A DNA stretch of 64,000 bases, from the NCBI GenBank assembly GCA_020725115.1, contig DYFR01000002.1, positions 45,871-109,870 on the forward strand, read 5' to 3'. The stretch comes from Thiohalomonas denitrificans. GTDB lineage: Bacteria > Pseudomonadota > Gammaproteobacteria > Thiohalomonadales > Thiohalomonadaceae. Positions within the stretch are counted from its first letter, which is position 1. Each line of letters opens with the position of its first letter. Below, piece by piece: positions 18,949 to 28,113 of the stretch. The notes beneath the pieces are model-generated. The model searched no databases. It saw nothing but the letters and a program-made list of their open reading frames with translations, and was not told the origin of the DNA. Position numbers and translations under genes: made by a program.

Positions 18949-19587
18949 TCAGCTGATATTGTCCAGCATGCCGTGGCGAATGGCGAGGCGGGTCAACTCG
19001 GCATCGGTGCGCACACCAAGCTTGTCATAGAGGCGATAGCGATAGGTACTGATGGTTTTGGGGCTGAGACAGAGCTGTTCCGATATATCACTCATTTTGT
19101 TGCCCTGCATCAACATCATCAGCACCTGCAGCTCACGCCGTGACAGACGCTGGAAGGGTGATTCCGTGCCCGGCAACAGTGACAATGCCAGTGATTGTGC
19201 AACCGTTGGACTGATATAGCGCTTGCCGGCGGCGACCTGATGGATGGCCTGGATCATCTCGTCCACGTTGCAGCCCTTGCTCAGGTAGCCGACGGCGCCG
19301 GCCTTGAGCAGCTGGCTGGGGAAAGGGTCGTCGGTATGAACCGTGAGAACGATGACCTTGATCTCCGGGTGGGAATGGGTCAACCGCCGGGTGGCCTCAA
19401 GGCCGCCGATGCCGGGCATGCTCACATCCATCAGTACCACATCGGGGCAAAACTTCCGCACCGAATCGATAGCAGCCTCGCCGCTATCCACCTCGGCATA
19501 AACCTTGATGCCCTTGACGTCCGTCAGCAGGCGCCGAATACCGGTGCGTACCAGTTCGTGATCGTCAACAAGAAGGACGTTAATCAT
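18949..19587 (-). CDS. uvrY: Two-component response regulator, UvrY/GacA family
   Basis: The 212-residue protein has a receiver domain with the acidic pair near residue 8 (DDHE), phospho-acceptor in VVLMDVSMPG near 54 and lysine in YLSKG near 104, followed by a LuxR-type HTH (SDISEQLCLSPKTISTYRYR). UvrY/GacA answers to BarA/GacS and typically activates small RNAs that titrate CsrA. The location upstream of uvrC is the standard one. No sensor kinase is in the window. Confidence 0.93.
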   Translation of the reverse strand: MINVLLVDDHELVRTGIRRLLTDVKGIKVYAEVDSGEAAIDSVRKFCPDVVLMDVSMPGIGGLEATRRLTHSHPEIKVIVLTVHTDDPFPSQLLKAGAVGYLSKGCNVDEMIQAIHQVAAGKRYISPTVAQSLALSLLPGTESPFQRLSRRELQVLMMLMQGNKMSDISEQLCLSPKTISTYRYRLYDKLGVRTDAELTRLAIRHGMLDNIS

Positions 19588-19744
19588 GCGAGGAATCGTG
19601 GCCGCCCGGGTTATTGACCCACGAACATACAGGATTTGCCATTTTAATCAAGCCGGGTACAGCGGCCAGAATTCCCCTTATCCAGCCCGGTGAGCGCTAT
19701 GTGACGCAGTTCACAAATTTCAGGCACGGGAGGGCCAGGCAAAA

Positions 19745-19802
<58 letters not shown>

Positions 19803-19961
19803 TTTTACGGAGGCTGCTTGTAACTAGCTTTCCGCTACTTTGTTTAGCCCGCCGCGCCTTTGCAAAACAACGACTTATCGTCGTTGCATGTTTTGTGTAG
19901 CTTGTCGTAACTTAGCCTAGATTGCTAAACATACGCTAAAACAGCGTCTAGGAGAAGGGCT

Positions 19962-21263
19962 ATGCCGAAGCTAACGAAGACTTTCATCGACAAGGTGCAA
20001 CCGCCCGCCGAGGGCTACGCGATTCACTGGGACGACTCGCTCAAGGGGTACGGGCTACGGGTCACCGCTGCGGGCAAGCGGGTGTTCATTGCGCAGGGGC
20101 GCGTCAGGGGCAAGGCCGTGTGCGTCACGATTGGTCCTTATGGGCTATACACGGAAGAACTGGCGCGCAACGGACTGACCGACAGCAGCGGCACGATTAT
20201 CACGAAAGGCGCGCGCCACATCCTGCAAGCCATGCGCGACGGTATCGACCCGCGCGACGCGAAGAAAGCGGACGAGGCAGCCAAGGTGACATTGCGGCAG
20301 GTCGCTGACGCTTACATGGGGCGACCGGGTAAGCTGAAGGACAGCAGCAAGAGCGAGATTGAGCGGCATGTGACCACAACCTTCAAGGCGTGGGAACACA
20401 AGCCCATCACTAGCATCACCGAGGACGACTGCCGCAAGCGCTACCGCGAAATTCTGACGAAGGGGCTTCGCGGCAACCGTGAGGGCGGTTCGCCAGGTCA
20501 AGCCAATCAGGCGTTCAGCGTGTTGCGCGCCCTCATCAACTATGCCGGTCGGCAGTACAAGAAGCACGACGGCACGCCGCTGGTGCTGCACAACCCTGTC
20601 GCGGTGCTGAAAGACGATTGGGCCGAGCTAGACCCGCGCGATTCGAGCATCCCGCTGCCGAAGGTGGGCGCGGTGTGGCACATGCTCACGCAGGCACGCG
20701 CCAACGCCTACAACCGCGATACGTGGTCAAGCATCGACCTTGTGATGTTCCTCATGCTGACCGGCGCACGCAAGGAAGAAGCCGCGGCACTGACATGGGA
20801 TCGGGTCAATCTTGATGAATGCTGGTGGCACATACCCGACCCCAAGAATCGTCGGCCTGTCTGGCTTCCGTTATCTGCGCAGGCGGTCGAACTGCTCAAG
20901 ACCCGCCAGCGGGTAGAGGGCAACCAGCATGTCTTTCCATCATGGGGCAAGAGTGGCCACATCAAAGACCCGCGCGACACCATGAAGAAGGTCAGCGAGA
21001 CGGCAGGCACACACTTGTCGCCACATGACCTGCGGCGCACCTTCGCTGACATTGGATATGCCGAGTGCGGCGTCGATCTCTCCAAGGTCAAGCAACTGCT
21101 GAACCACAAGCCTCACGGCGTCACGGAGAAGCACTACCTGAAGACATCAAAGCTGCAATATCTACTCCCCGAGGTGCAGCGGGTAGCTGACTGGATAGAG
21201 AAGCAGGGCAAGCTCGCGGAGGCAATCGCCAAGGGTGAAAACGTGGTGCCGCTCCGTGCTTGA
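19962..21263 (+). CDS. int: Tyrosine recombinase / integrase (P4-like)
   Basis: The 433-residue protein has an N-terminal arm-binding DUF4102 region (LKGYGLRVTAAGKRVFIAQGR), a SAM-like core-binding domain, and a C-terminal catalytic domain with arginine in LTGARKEEAAAL, the HxxR motif SPHDLRRTFAD and a terminal tyrosine in EKHYLK. It lies at the left end of the element, 160 bp from attL, and is the enzyme expected to have recombined in the anticodon loop. TTGCTAAAC and ACGCTAAAAC between attL and the gene may be arm-binding sites. Confidence 0.95.
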   Translation: MPKLTKTFIDKVQPPAEGYAIHWDDSLKGYGLRVTAAGKRVFIAQGRVRGKAVCVTIGPYGLYTEELARNGLTDSSGTIITKGARHILQAMRDGIDPRDAKKADEAAKVTLRQVADAYMGRPGKLKDSSKSEIERHVTTTFKAWEHKPITSITEDDCRKRYREILTKGLRGNREGGSPGQANQAFSVLRALINYAGRQYKKHDGTPLVLHNPVAVLKDDWAELDPRDSSIPLPKVGAVWHMLTQARANAYNRDTWSSIDLVMFLMLTGARKEEAAALTWDRVNLDECWWHIPDPKNRRPVWLPLSAQAVELLKTRQRVEGNQHVFPSWGKSGHIKDPRDTMKKVSETAGTHLSPHDLRRTFADIGYAECGVDLSKVKQLLNHKPHGVTEKHYLKTSKLQYLLPEVQRVADWIEKQGKLAEAIAKGENVVPLRA

Positions 21264-21507
21264 TTTACGGGCTTGCCCCGAAATATCAAAGCAATACATC
21301 ACGTTGCAAAGGCTGCACAAGCTCAGTAAAGTAGCAGCCAACACACCTCGCCTTTCCGTCACTTCGCGCAATGCGTCGGGACGCGATCAACGAAAAGTGC
21401 TGCATGGGCAGACGGCGGGCAACTGGCATCGGTAACGCGATGCAGTTCGCCTACCGACTGCCCTTTTTGCATCTGCACGTCGGTGGGCTTGCTGAGAGGC
21501 ACTGCCC

Positions 21508-21816
21508 ATGCAAACCGAAAGCCTGTCCTTCGAGCAGCTTTGCGAGCTGTTCAACTACACCCCGAAGAATCGCCCCCTGAGCAGCCGCGAAGCAGCGGAG
21601 ATTCTGCACTTCCAGCCCAACACGCTTGAGCAGAAGCGCCTAGCGGGCACTGGTCCCCGCTACTTCCAGCCCGACGGCTGCCGCCGCGTCTATTACTCCG
21701 AACGCGACGTTCTTTTCTGGCTCGCCTCCGGCGCACGCACCAGCACCAGCCAGCGCCCTGACCACGTTGCACTGACCCGCGCGCCGTGGCTTCCCGCCGA
21801 ACAGCAAACCTCATAA
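21508..21816 (+). CDS. Helix-turn-helix protein, AlpA/excisionase-like
   Basis: The 102-residue protein has a MerR-type HTH of the kind found in AlpA and excisionases: LSSREAAEILHFQPNTLEQKRLAG followed by RRVYYSERDVLFWLA. Its position next to the integrase fits a directionality factor or a regulator of int. GAGAGG precedes the ATG. The 243-bp gap before it (21264-21507) shows no gene. Confidence 0.7.
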   Translation: MQTESLSFEQLCELFNYTPKNRPLSSREAAEILHFQPNTLEQKRLAGTGPRYFQPDGCRRVYYSERDVLFWLASGARTSTSQRPDHVALTRAPWLPAEQQTS

Positions 21817-21954
21817 CTGGCGGTCGCCTATGCGCAACCCGAACAGCGCCACCGCTTGCGCCTGCGGTACTACACCGCCGCCTAGCCCACTCGCAGCCCA
21901 TCAACAAAAAAGCGGCAAGGTTGTGCCGACCTTGCCGCCCGAGAGGTACTGAAT

Positions 21955-23505
21955 ATGAATCAACGCGAAGACATACTAGGGCAGCCGTCGCCGGGTGTGC
22001 AAGATGGAATGCCAGCCCCGCAAAACGGCGCAGGGGCGACGCTGCACCCCAGCCAATACCCTAGCGGCGGCAACATGCCAATCCCGGCCTCAGCCGCCGC
22101 GCAGCCAGCACCAGCAGCACCGCAAGCACCGAACCCTGAGCGCGAGTGGGAGCACTTCCCCGAATACCCGGAGTATGCCAGCGGGCACCAGCGCACGCCT
22201 TGGCCTCCGGGGTTTGTTGGCAAGGTCGCTCAGTACCTCTATTGCCACTCCCCGTCACCTGTACCGGAATACGCCATAGCAGCGGCAGTCGCCTTCTTCG
22301 CTGGCGTATGCGGACGAGGATGGATCTACAGCGGCACAGGCTTGAATCACGACATCGTGGTTATCGGAGAGTCAGGCACCGGCAAGAACATCGTCCATCA
22401 AGGTATCGCCAACATTGGCAGGCAGTTGAGCGGCACGCCCATCGCCACATTCATCATCAACGCGAAAATGGCATCTGCTCCCGCACTGCTCAAGAACGTA
22501 GCTGCTAACCCTTGCTTCCTCCAACTCATCGGGGAGGTGGGTAAGATGTACCGCGCCTATTCCAAGTCGAAGCATGGCGACACACTGGACGAGCTTTTCA
22601 CCGTGAAGCTCGACCTGTGGGAACGCTCAGGGCCAGACGGCAATGCGGTAGGCATTCTCTACTCCAACCCTGATAAGAACGTCCAGCCTGTTGGCGTTAC
22701 AGGCATTGCGCATAGCACGCTGGGCGAATCTACCCCCAGCGTCTTTTTCGGCGCGCTCACAACCGACATGATGAATGACGGGCTACTGTCGCGCCTGTGG
22801 ATCATCGAGTACGAAGGGGAAGACCCGCAATTCAATGAGCACCGCCTGCACGAGATGCCCAAGGAATGGATCAACTATCTGTCCAATCTCGTCCGTGCTG
22901 CTAGTGGCAGGCTGAATCAGCAACCTATTGACCACAGCAACGAGTCGGCAGCCCTCATCCGCAAGTTTGCGCAGGAGTGCCGCGACGAAAAGCTCAATGC
23001 TGGCAAAGACCCTGCACAGCGTCAGCTATGGGTGCGCGCCTACGAGAAAGTCATTCGGCTTGCTGCTCTGCTGGCGGTTGCCGACAACTACCTGTTCCCT
23101 ATCGTTCAAGTCGAGCATGTCGAGTGGGCAATTAGCATGCTCCGTCACGCGAACCTCACTGTGCAGCGCCGGGTATGTGACGGTGACATTTCGGACGATG
23201 CTGACCACGCACGGGAGGCAATGGTTCTTCAGCGGTGCCGCCGTTGGATCGAGGCAGAGCGCAAAGACCCGAAGGAGGAACGCCTACGCCAGAACAGCAT
23301 TATCCCGCGCCGATTCCTGCAACAAGAGGTCAGCTCAAAAGACCTATTCAAGAATCACAGATTCGGTGCAGTAACAGTGCTGAACCTGACGATGCGCAGC
23401 CTCGTTGAGAACGGCTACCTCATGGAAGTCGATAAGACGAAGCTTGCCGAGGACTTTAATGTGCGCTCGGTGTGCTGGCGCGTGCTGGAACTGGACAAGC
23501 GTTAG
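21955..23505 (+). CDS. DUF3987-like primase/helicase-type ATPase
   Basis: The 516-residue protein begins with about 50 Pro/Ala-rich residues and then has a P-loop ATPase core with Walker A GESGTGKN near residue 140 and a likely Walker B region further on (LLSRLWIIEYEGEDP near 275). The arrangement matches DUF3987 proteins, which replace the primase-helicase in small elements and prophages. A replication role is inferred from family and from the repeat cluster directly downstream. A start further upstream is unlikely because a 40-codon frame (21830-21952) and a GC-rich hairpin precede it. Confidence 0.6.
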   Translation: MNQREDILGQPSPGVQDGMPAPQNGAGATLHPSQYPSGGNMPIPASAAAQPAPAAPQAPNPEREWEHFPEYPEYASGHQRTPWPPGFVGKVAQYLYCHSPSPVPEYAIAAAVAFFAGVCGRGWIYSGTGLNHDIVVIGESGTGKNIVHQGIANIGRQLSGTPIATFIINAKMASAPALLKNVAANPCFLQLIGEVGKMYRAYSKSKHGDTLDELFTVKLDLWERSGPDGNAVGILYSNPDKNVQPVGVTGIAHSTLGESTPSVFFGALTTDMMNDGLLSRLWIIEYEGEDPQFNEHRLHEMPKEWINYLSNLVRAASGRLNQQPIDHSNESAALIRKFAQECRDEKLNAGKDPAQRQLWVRAYEKVIRLAALLAVADNYLFPIVQVEHVEWAISMLRHANLTVQRRVCDGDISDDADHAREAMVLQRCRRWIEAERKDPKEERLRQNSIIPRRFLQQEVSSKDLFKNHRFGAVTVLNLTMRSLVENGYLMEVDKTKLAEDFNVRSVCWRVLELDKR

Positions 23506-23796
23506 CTGTGGGAGCAGCTAACGCGCAACAACAAAACGCAACTCAGATGCTTCCGATCACCCGTTTTGTTAGCTGCAAAAACTCCTTGTTAGCGGCATAT
23601 CCAGCTAACGAACGGGAGCACGGCAAATGCAGTAACCATAAGGGTTTATGTGTGTGTGTTGTGTGTGTTGTTAGTTGTTAGCTGCGTTAGTTGCACTTTC
23701 TTTATCTAAACAGTCGTTTGCTTATTTCTTGTGCAGCAGGCAGCGTTTTTTACCCTGCAACACGTACAGCGCAGCTAACACAGCTAACAGCTAACG
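23501..23796. repeat. Cluster of CAGCTAAC/GTTAGCTG repeats, possible origin
   Basis: About ten copies of AGCTAAC or its complement lie within 300 bp: GTTAGCTG 23501, CAGCTAACG 23515, GTTAGCTGC 23568, GTTAGCGGC 23588, CAGCTAACG 23602, GTTAG 23670, GTTAGCTGC 23677, GTTAGTTGC 23686, and three near 23772-23796. A TG-rich tract (23648-23670) and an AT-rich stretch are interspersed. This looks like an iteron array downstream of the putative replication ATPase. The gap 23506-24035 shows no convincing gene. Confidence 0.6.
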
Positions 23797-24035
23797 CTTC
23801 ACTGCATCAGCCCGAACACCAAACAAGGAATACGGCGGTCGGCAGCATGCAAGCCCAGCAAGCGCGCCAATGTCTTTGGCATGTGGTTAGTTCCCTCTAG
23901 CCCATTCGTAGCAACCGCGACCCATCCAAGCAAAAAGCCGTGGCATGCCGCCTTGCACGTTGCCGCCAATACCCTAGCACCGACCAGCACGCGAAAGCGG
24001 CCTACGCGGCCCGTGCGCGGCCCCAGCCGTACCGG

Positions 24036-24503
24036 CTACCCGCCGCGCTTGCACCTTAGCGGGTAGTACCATCCCGCGCTGCGACGCTTCTTAACGAACA
24101 GCGTCGCCATCATGCGCCCCCATTGCGTCTCTGTTGCCAGCGCCAGCACCGACTGCGACCGCTGGGCGCGGTTGTCACCGAAGCGCCGCGCATGGGCGAT
24201 GTAGCTCTCATACAGGGTGCGCGCCTGCGTCCATTCGCTCGGGGTCTGTGCATCGACCACGCAACGCCTCACCCAATCGTCAAACGCTGCGCTACGAACT
24301 GCACCCGTCAGTTCTTCCGCCTTTGCGCGTGCCTGCTGCAAGGAGGAGAAGGTTGCTTTCTTCTCGCGTCGCAACAAGTCCGCCTCGAATGCATCGCGGT
24401 CGCCTCCATGCCAGGGAGGAATTGGTTTAGGTTCCTCTGCCTCGGGTGGCGCATCGTAATCCGGCAGAGGAAGCGAACCCGGTCTTGGTTTGCGTGTCGT
24501 CAT
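24036..24503 (-). CDS. Hypothetical protein, primase C-terminal-like
   Basis: The 155-residue protein is not firmly recognised. Its first 40 residues are Pro/Glu-rich. The last 70 (from WTQARTLYESYIAHARRFG to a basic end with KKRRSAGWYYPLRCK) resemble the small winged-helix domain at the end of phage primases, where it may bind DNA. It is transcribed against the ATPase gene, from a short region with a TGTATGGT/ACCATACA inverted repeat. Confidence 0.6.
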   Translation of the reverse strand: MTTRKPRPGSLPLPDYDAPPEAEEPKPIPPWHGGDRDAFEADLLRREKKATFSSLQQARAKAEELTGAVRSAAFDDWVRRCVVDAQTPSEWTQARTLYESYIAHARRFGDNRAQRSQSVLALATETQWGRMMATLFVKKRRSAGWYYPLRCKRGG

Positions 24504-24516
24504 GTCGTGTATGGTG

Positions 24517-24542
24517 TGTATGGTTGCTGTTCATACCATACA
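24517..24542. promoter_or_regulatory. Inverted repeat upstream of 24036-24503 gene
   Basis: TGTATGGT and ACCATACA are separated by 10 bp, and a direct TGTATGGT copy precedes them near 24508. It lies 14-39 bp upstream of the start of the minus-strand gene, where an operator would be expected. Confidence 0.4.
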
Positions 24543-24557
24543 TCACGGACGCACAAA

Positions 24558-24582
24558 TGAAAAGCGCCCGAAATGGGCGCTC
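24558..24582 (-). terminator. Intrinsic terminator after 24606-25022 gene
   Basis: GCGCCC-GAAAT-GGGCGC forms a tight hairpin, and on the minus strand it is followed by TTTTC. It lies 24 bp beyond the stop of the minus-strand gene at 24606. Confidence 0.7.
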
Positions 24583-24605
24583 TCATTGCTCAAGGGATGG
24601 ATGCG

Positions 24606-25022
24606 TCAGGCGGTAGCTTTGACCCGCCCGCTGATACCGTTGAACTTGCGCCACTGGTAAAGCTCGATCTGCGCATTGTTGAGGTTCCACCCCTTCGCCT
24701 CCGCGACCGGCTGCAAGTCCTTCGGCTTCACGTTGCCGTGCTGGTCTAGGTACTCCCACACCTCCAAGCACTTGCCGGGGCCGGGACGCTTAACGCCGTT
24801 CTGCTCGATGCGCTCCACCTTCGGGGCGGCTGCTTTCTTCGGCTTGCCTGTGGTCACCACAGCGTCGGCGGCAACGGGTGCCGGTGCTTCCATCTGCTTC
24901 CAGCCGAAGCGCACTCCCTCCGCAGACTTATGCACGGTGATTTCCACCAGTTCGTCGGGCACACCTGCGGCAACACCAGCGCGGCGGGCGTTTTCGCGTT
25001 TCGTGTAGGTCTTGGCTTCCAT
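24606..25022 (-). CDS. Hypothetical protein of the integrative element
   Basis: The 138-residue protein is not recognised. Residues 70-138 (GPGKCLEVWEYLDQHGNVKPKDLQPVAEAKGW and NLNNAQIELYQWRKFNGI in two stretches) look like a winged or three-helix DNA-binding fold. The start is ATG 25022, preceded by AGGAG; the frame is open further upstream but without a good ribosome site. It is divergent from the 25262 gene, with an AT-rich 240-bp spacer between them. Confidence 0.7.
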   Translation of the reverse strand: MEAKTYTKRENARRAGVAAGVPDELVEITVHKSAEGVRFGWKQMEAPAPVAADAVVTTGKPKKAAAPKVERIEQNGVKRPGPGKCLEVWEYLDQHGNVKPKDLQPVAEAKGWNLNNAQIELYQWRKFNGISGRVKATA

Positions 25023-25261
25023 GTCGTTGCTCCTGTGCGTGTTGAAGGAGGCGTATTGCAAGACAGGTCTCCGAGACTCGGCAACGACTTTTTGGATGCA
25101 CGCGAAACACGCTTGATATGCCGCCAGACAACAGAACGACAAATAACTTATTTGCTGTTTGGATGCGCTAAGTAATTGTTTTCGTTGCACGACTTATTTT
25201 GATTGCCGTACCGTTTTTGCACATGCGCAGCCGCGCCGCCATTTATCAAGGAGTTTGCACC

Positions 25262-25978
25262 ATGACTGACAACGTTGATGCCCGTATCACGCCTTCGCTG
25301 CACCCCGATAACGTCAAGTCCATTGACGGGTTTGACGAGCAGACCGCGCCGTATCTCGCGCCCACCATGACCGCGTTTAGCACCGCCTATGAAGGCGTGC
25401 GTGCGGTGTGGGCAGCCAAAGAAGCTGCCGCCCACAATCCGACGTGGAATGAGGCGATGCAGATCATCCACACGGACGACTTCGCGCAAAAGCACTTCGC
25501 CAAGATCAGCAAGAGCTTTGACGTTACCCGCTCGAACTTGGAGAAGGGCATTGCGATGCTGGAGCAGCAGCTTGCAGCGCCCATTGAATCGAAGGCAGCG
25601 CAGAGCATCAGCGCCGAGATTCGCTCCTACGCGAAAAACCTGCCCAGCGAGAAGCGGCACGCCTTTATCCAGCAAGCCATTGACGAGGGTGACCACACTA
25701 CCGTCAGCGCACTGCTGGGCGCACCCGCCTACCTGTCCGGCCTCGATGCGAACTTCCAAGCCACCTACGTTCGATTCTGGAACGAGCGCAGCGCGCCGGA
25801 GATTGCCCAGCGCCTCAAGGCGATGAAGGGTGCCAAGCAGATGATCGAAGAACGCGCGGGGCTGGTGTTCAAGGAGCTTGAGAAAGCAGTTGGCGCACCG
25901 CCGCACAAAGCTGCCGCACTTCGTCAAGCCAAGACGAATGCTGAGAAGGCCTTCATCCTGCAAGACCTCGGTCAGTGA
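25262..25978 (+). CDS. Hypothetical protein of the integrative element
   Basis: The 238-residue, largely helical, soluble protein is not recognised. ATG 25262 has AAGGAG at ideal spacing. It opens a run of tightly packed plus-strand genes (25262-27411) that look cotranscribed. Confidence 0.75.
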   Translation: MTDNVDARITPSLHPDNVKSIDGFDEQTAPYLAPTMTAFSTAYEGVRAVWAAKEAAAHNPTWNEAMQIIHTDDFAQKHFAKISKSFDVTRSNLEKGIAMLEQQLAAPIESKAAQSISAEIRSYAKNLPSEKRHAFIQQAIDEGDHTTVSALLGAPAYLSGLDANFQATYVRFWNERSAPEIAQRLKAMKGAKQMIEERAGLVFKELEKAVGAPPHKAAALRQAKTNAEKAFILQDLGQ

Positions 25979-26009
25979 TCTTTAGATGATCTATCAAGAG
26001 GGCTCACCC

Positions 26010-26489
26010 ATGACCGAAGTAGTTCAACCCGACTGGCTCAAGGCGCATCACGAGGCAAACCCGTCCGGCACCGCACCGCCTCCGGGCAACCCGAAATGGC
26101 AGAAGGGCATGAAGTCCCCGAACCCTGCCGGTCGCCCCAAGGGCATCAGCGACAAGCGCGCCAAGCTCGCCCAGCGGATGCTGGACGACGCAAGCGGCAT
26201 CGTGGATCGCATGATTGCCCAAGCGCTGGAAGGCGACCCGCAAGCCGCCAACTTGATCCTGTCGCGCGTCATGCCCGCGCTACGCGCACAGGCCGAGAAG
26301 GTGGAGTTTGATTTCGACGCGAAGGCATCTGTGACCGAGCAGGCCGAGGCCGTGCTTCAGTCCATCGCAGACGGCAAGGTCGCGCCCGATGTGGGCAAGC
26401 AGATTCTGGACGGCATTTCGACGCTCTACGGCATCAAGCAAATCGCAGAACTGGAAGCGCGGCTGCAAGCGCTGGAGGAGAAGGAATGA
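26010..26489 (+). CDS. DUF5681-domain protein
   Basis: The 159-residue protein carries the N-terminal signature GNPKWQKGMKSPNPAGRPKG (about residues 27-46) typical of DUF5681, a family common beside terminase genes in prophages and satellites. The remainder is helical and acidic. ATG 26010 follows AAGAGGG. It overlaps the next gene by 4 bp (ATGA). A DNA-recognition or packaging role is possible but unproven. Confidence 0.7.
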   Translation: MTEVVQPDWLKAHHEANPSGTAPPPGNPKWQKGMKSPNPAGRPKGISDKRAKLAQRMLDDASGIVDRMIAQALEGDPQAANLILSRVMPALRAQAEKVEFDFDAKASVTEQAEAVLQSIADGKVAPDVGKQILDGISTLYGIKQIAELEARLQALEEKE

Positions 26490-26698
26490 GCATCCACGAC
26501 ACCGACAGCATTCCCTTTTATGGCTGGGGACGGCCAAAAATTGAACGCCCGATAGACACGCCGCAGGGGCAAGCCGATCTCAAGCTGATCGTCAATGCCT
26601 GCTATGAGGCGATTTTGAAGTGCGACGACCCGGCAGTGCGCTATCAGGCCGCGCGCCTGTTGCAGAACCTCGGCCCGATGAAAGGAACGCTGCAATGA
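26486..26698 (+). CDS. Small hypothetical protein
   Basis: The 70-residue protein is not recognised. Its start overlaps the DUF5681 gene and its stop overlaps the next start, both as ATGA. That coupling is the main support that it is real. Confidence 0.6.
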   Translation: MSIHDTDSIPFYGWGRPKIERPIDTPQGQADLKLIVNACYEAILKCDDPAVRYQAARLLQNLGPMKGTLQ

Positions 26699-26877
26699 AG
26701 AACCTGCACACCGACCCGCGCGAGAACGCGCCCGTCAAGCACACGGTAACGCCCAGCGACCTGCAACAGATTCAACAGCGCCGAATCGAGGCGCACGCCG
26801 CCCGCGAGACCAGCGACGCGCTGAACCTGCTCCGGGCTTTCAAGCTGGGCGAGGCACTGCGCGAGTCGCGGGAGTAA
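26695..26877 (+). CDS. Small hypothetical protein
   Basis: The 60-residue charged, helical protein (QQIQQRRIEAHAARE) is not recognised. The start ATG 26695 overlaps the preceding stop by 4 bp. A longer frame from 26620 would overlap the previous gene by 79 bp and is less likely. Confidence 0.55.
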   Translation: MKNLHTDPRENAPVKHTVTPSDLQQIQQRRIEAHAARETSDALNLLRAFKLGEALRESRE

Positions 26878-26881
26878 CCAC

Positions 26882-27106
26882 ATGGCCGACACGCGGGGCA
26901 TGCTGGCACGGTTGCGCAAGCTGGAGCGCTCGCGCGGTGCTGGCGACGAGATGCGCGAATGGCTTGTGCAAGCGTTCGATGCTGCGCTCGCCGATGGTCG
27001 CATGTGCCCCGTCGATGGCGGTGTGGTGCGGCACTGTGTCTTGAAGTGGGTCAGCGAAGGAAGCGCCAAGGGCATGGCTGGGGAGGGTTCATTGCTATGG
27101 AGCTGA
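26882..27106 (+). CDS. Small hypothetical protein
   Basis: The 74-residue protein is not recognised. It has an N-terminal basic helix (MLARLRKLERSRG) and two histidine/cysteine residues without a clear metal site. It starts 4 bp after the previous stop behind GGGAGT and overlaps the next gene by 10 bp. Confidence 0.6.
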   Translation: MADTRGMLARLRKLERSRGAGDEMREWLVQAFDAALADGRMCPVDGGVVRHCVLKWVSEGSAKGMAGEGSLLWS

Positions 27107-27411
27107 ATAGCGCTGACCACACTGCACCGGCATGGCTCGCGGGGCGCCAGCAGGCACAGCAGAAGGAAGCAAAGCCTAATTTCCAAGGGTTCGTTGAACC
27201 GCGTATGTGGCCGCAGGACGGCGGCACGCGGCGCGAACCAGTGATGGACATGGACGCAAAGCCACCCCGCGCCGTTCGCTATGTCGGGTGGCGGAGGTGC
27301 ATGCGGTGTGGTCAGCTCTTTTGGTCGGAGGACGTGCAACGCTTGCGCCTATGCACCCCGCAACCGAACCGGCAGGGCTGCCGCAACAGGCAAGACGATG
27401 ACGGTATCTAA
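27097..27411 (+). CDS. Hypothetical protein with Cys-rich C-terminus
   Basis: The 104-residue protein has a Trp/Pro-rich N-terminus and a C-terminal CMRCGQLFWSEDVQRLRLC segment that could form a zinc-binding knuckle, followed by another cysteine. ATG 27097 sits behind GGGGAGGG and is chosen over the longer frame from 26959. It is the last gene of the plus-strand run. Confidence 0.6.
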   Translation: MELNSADHTAPAWLAGRQQAQQKEAKPNFQGFVEPRMWPQDGGTRREPVMDMDAKPPRAVRYVGWRRCMRCGQLFWSEDVQRLRLCTPQPNRQGCRNRQDDDGI

Positions 27412-27896
27412 AACCGCTCCACCGCTTCCAGTCGTCAGCGGTGCAGTGCGCCCGGAATCGAGAAGGCCGGGCCGTCCCATAGCGAACCGTCGGACGTAAA
27501 TCAAACGGGCGATGTCAGGAACGGGGCCGCTCCTAACCCGTCAGACCTGACCTTCAACGGGTGCCGATGGCATCCGTTGTCGTGAATAGCCCCCGACAGG
27601 GTCACACTGCCGGGGGCTGGTGCAGTGGCATCGGGCCGCTTCGCATGGGTTAGAAAAACACTGCATGCGCAGTGTGTGACAAAGCGGTTGCATCAAGCAA
27701 CGCCCGCAAATCGGGCTTATCACGCCTACAAGCCGACTTCATCAGACTCAATACAAGCACGAAGGCACCGCGTCGAACGTCGCCTGTACGTCTCTCGGGC
27801 GGTAGCCGGGTTGCTGGGCGGCACAGGCGGCGATTACCACACTGCTGCCCCAAGGGTACGGGCAAGCGCTGCGCGTGGCCTGTAGCGGCTTAGCGC
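27412..27896. other. Gene-free stretch in the integrative element
   Basis: No convincing gene is seen in these 485 bp. A strong hairpin, AGCCCCCG...CGGGGGCT at 27588-27618, may terminate the upstream operon although it lacks a T run. Short open frames on both strands have no ribosome sites. Confidence 0.5.
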
Positions 27897-28097
27897 CTAT
27901 TTCTTGCCAGTAGTAGGAGGGCGGTGCTTCTCGACGATTGCGCGAATTTCCGCATTCAGGTTCGCCTGATCCTGCCGAAGCTTGGATTCTGCCGCTCGCT
28001 CGGTTGCTGCACCTTGCGGGTTGAAGCGCCCGTTCTTGTCGTAGTTCCCGGGGTTTTCCTCGGGGAAGTCCTCGAAGTATTCCGACCATTCACCCAT
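27897..28097 (-). CDS. Small hypothetical protein next to the element tRNA
   Basis: The 66-residue acidic N-terminal, basic C-terminal protein (MGEWSEYFEDFPEENPG start) is not recognised. The ATG at 28097 has AGGAG 8 bp upstream. It begins 17 bp downstream of the element-borne tRNA-Ser on the same strand and may share its promoter. Confidence 0.65.
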   Translation of the reverse strand: MGEWSEYFEDFPEENPGNYDKNGRFNPQGAATERAAESKLRQDQANLNAEIRAIVEKHRPPTTGKK

Positions 28098-28113
28098 GAC
28101 TGGCTCCTATGTT

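Noticed and set aside
27625-27893. Genes in the 27412-27896 gap
   Set aside because: Overlapping frames in both strands have no ribosome sites and no recognisable motifs.
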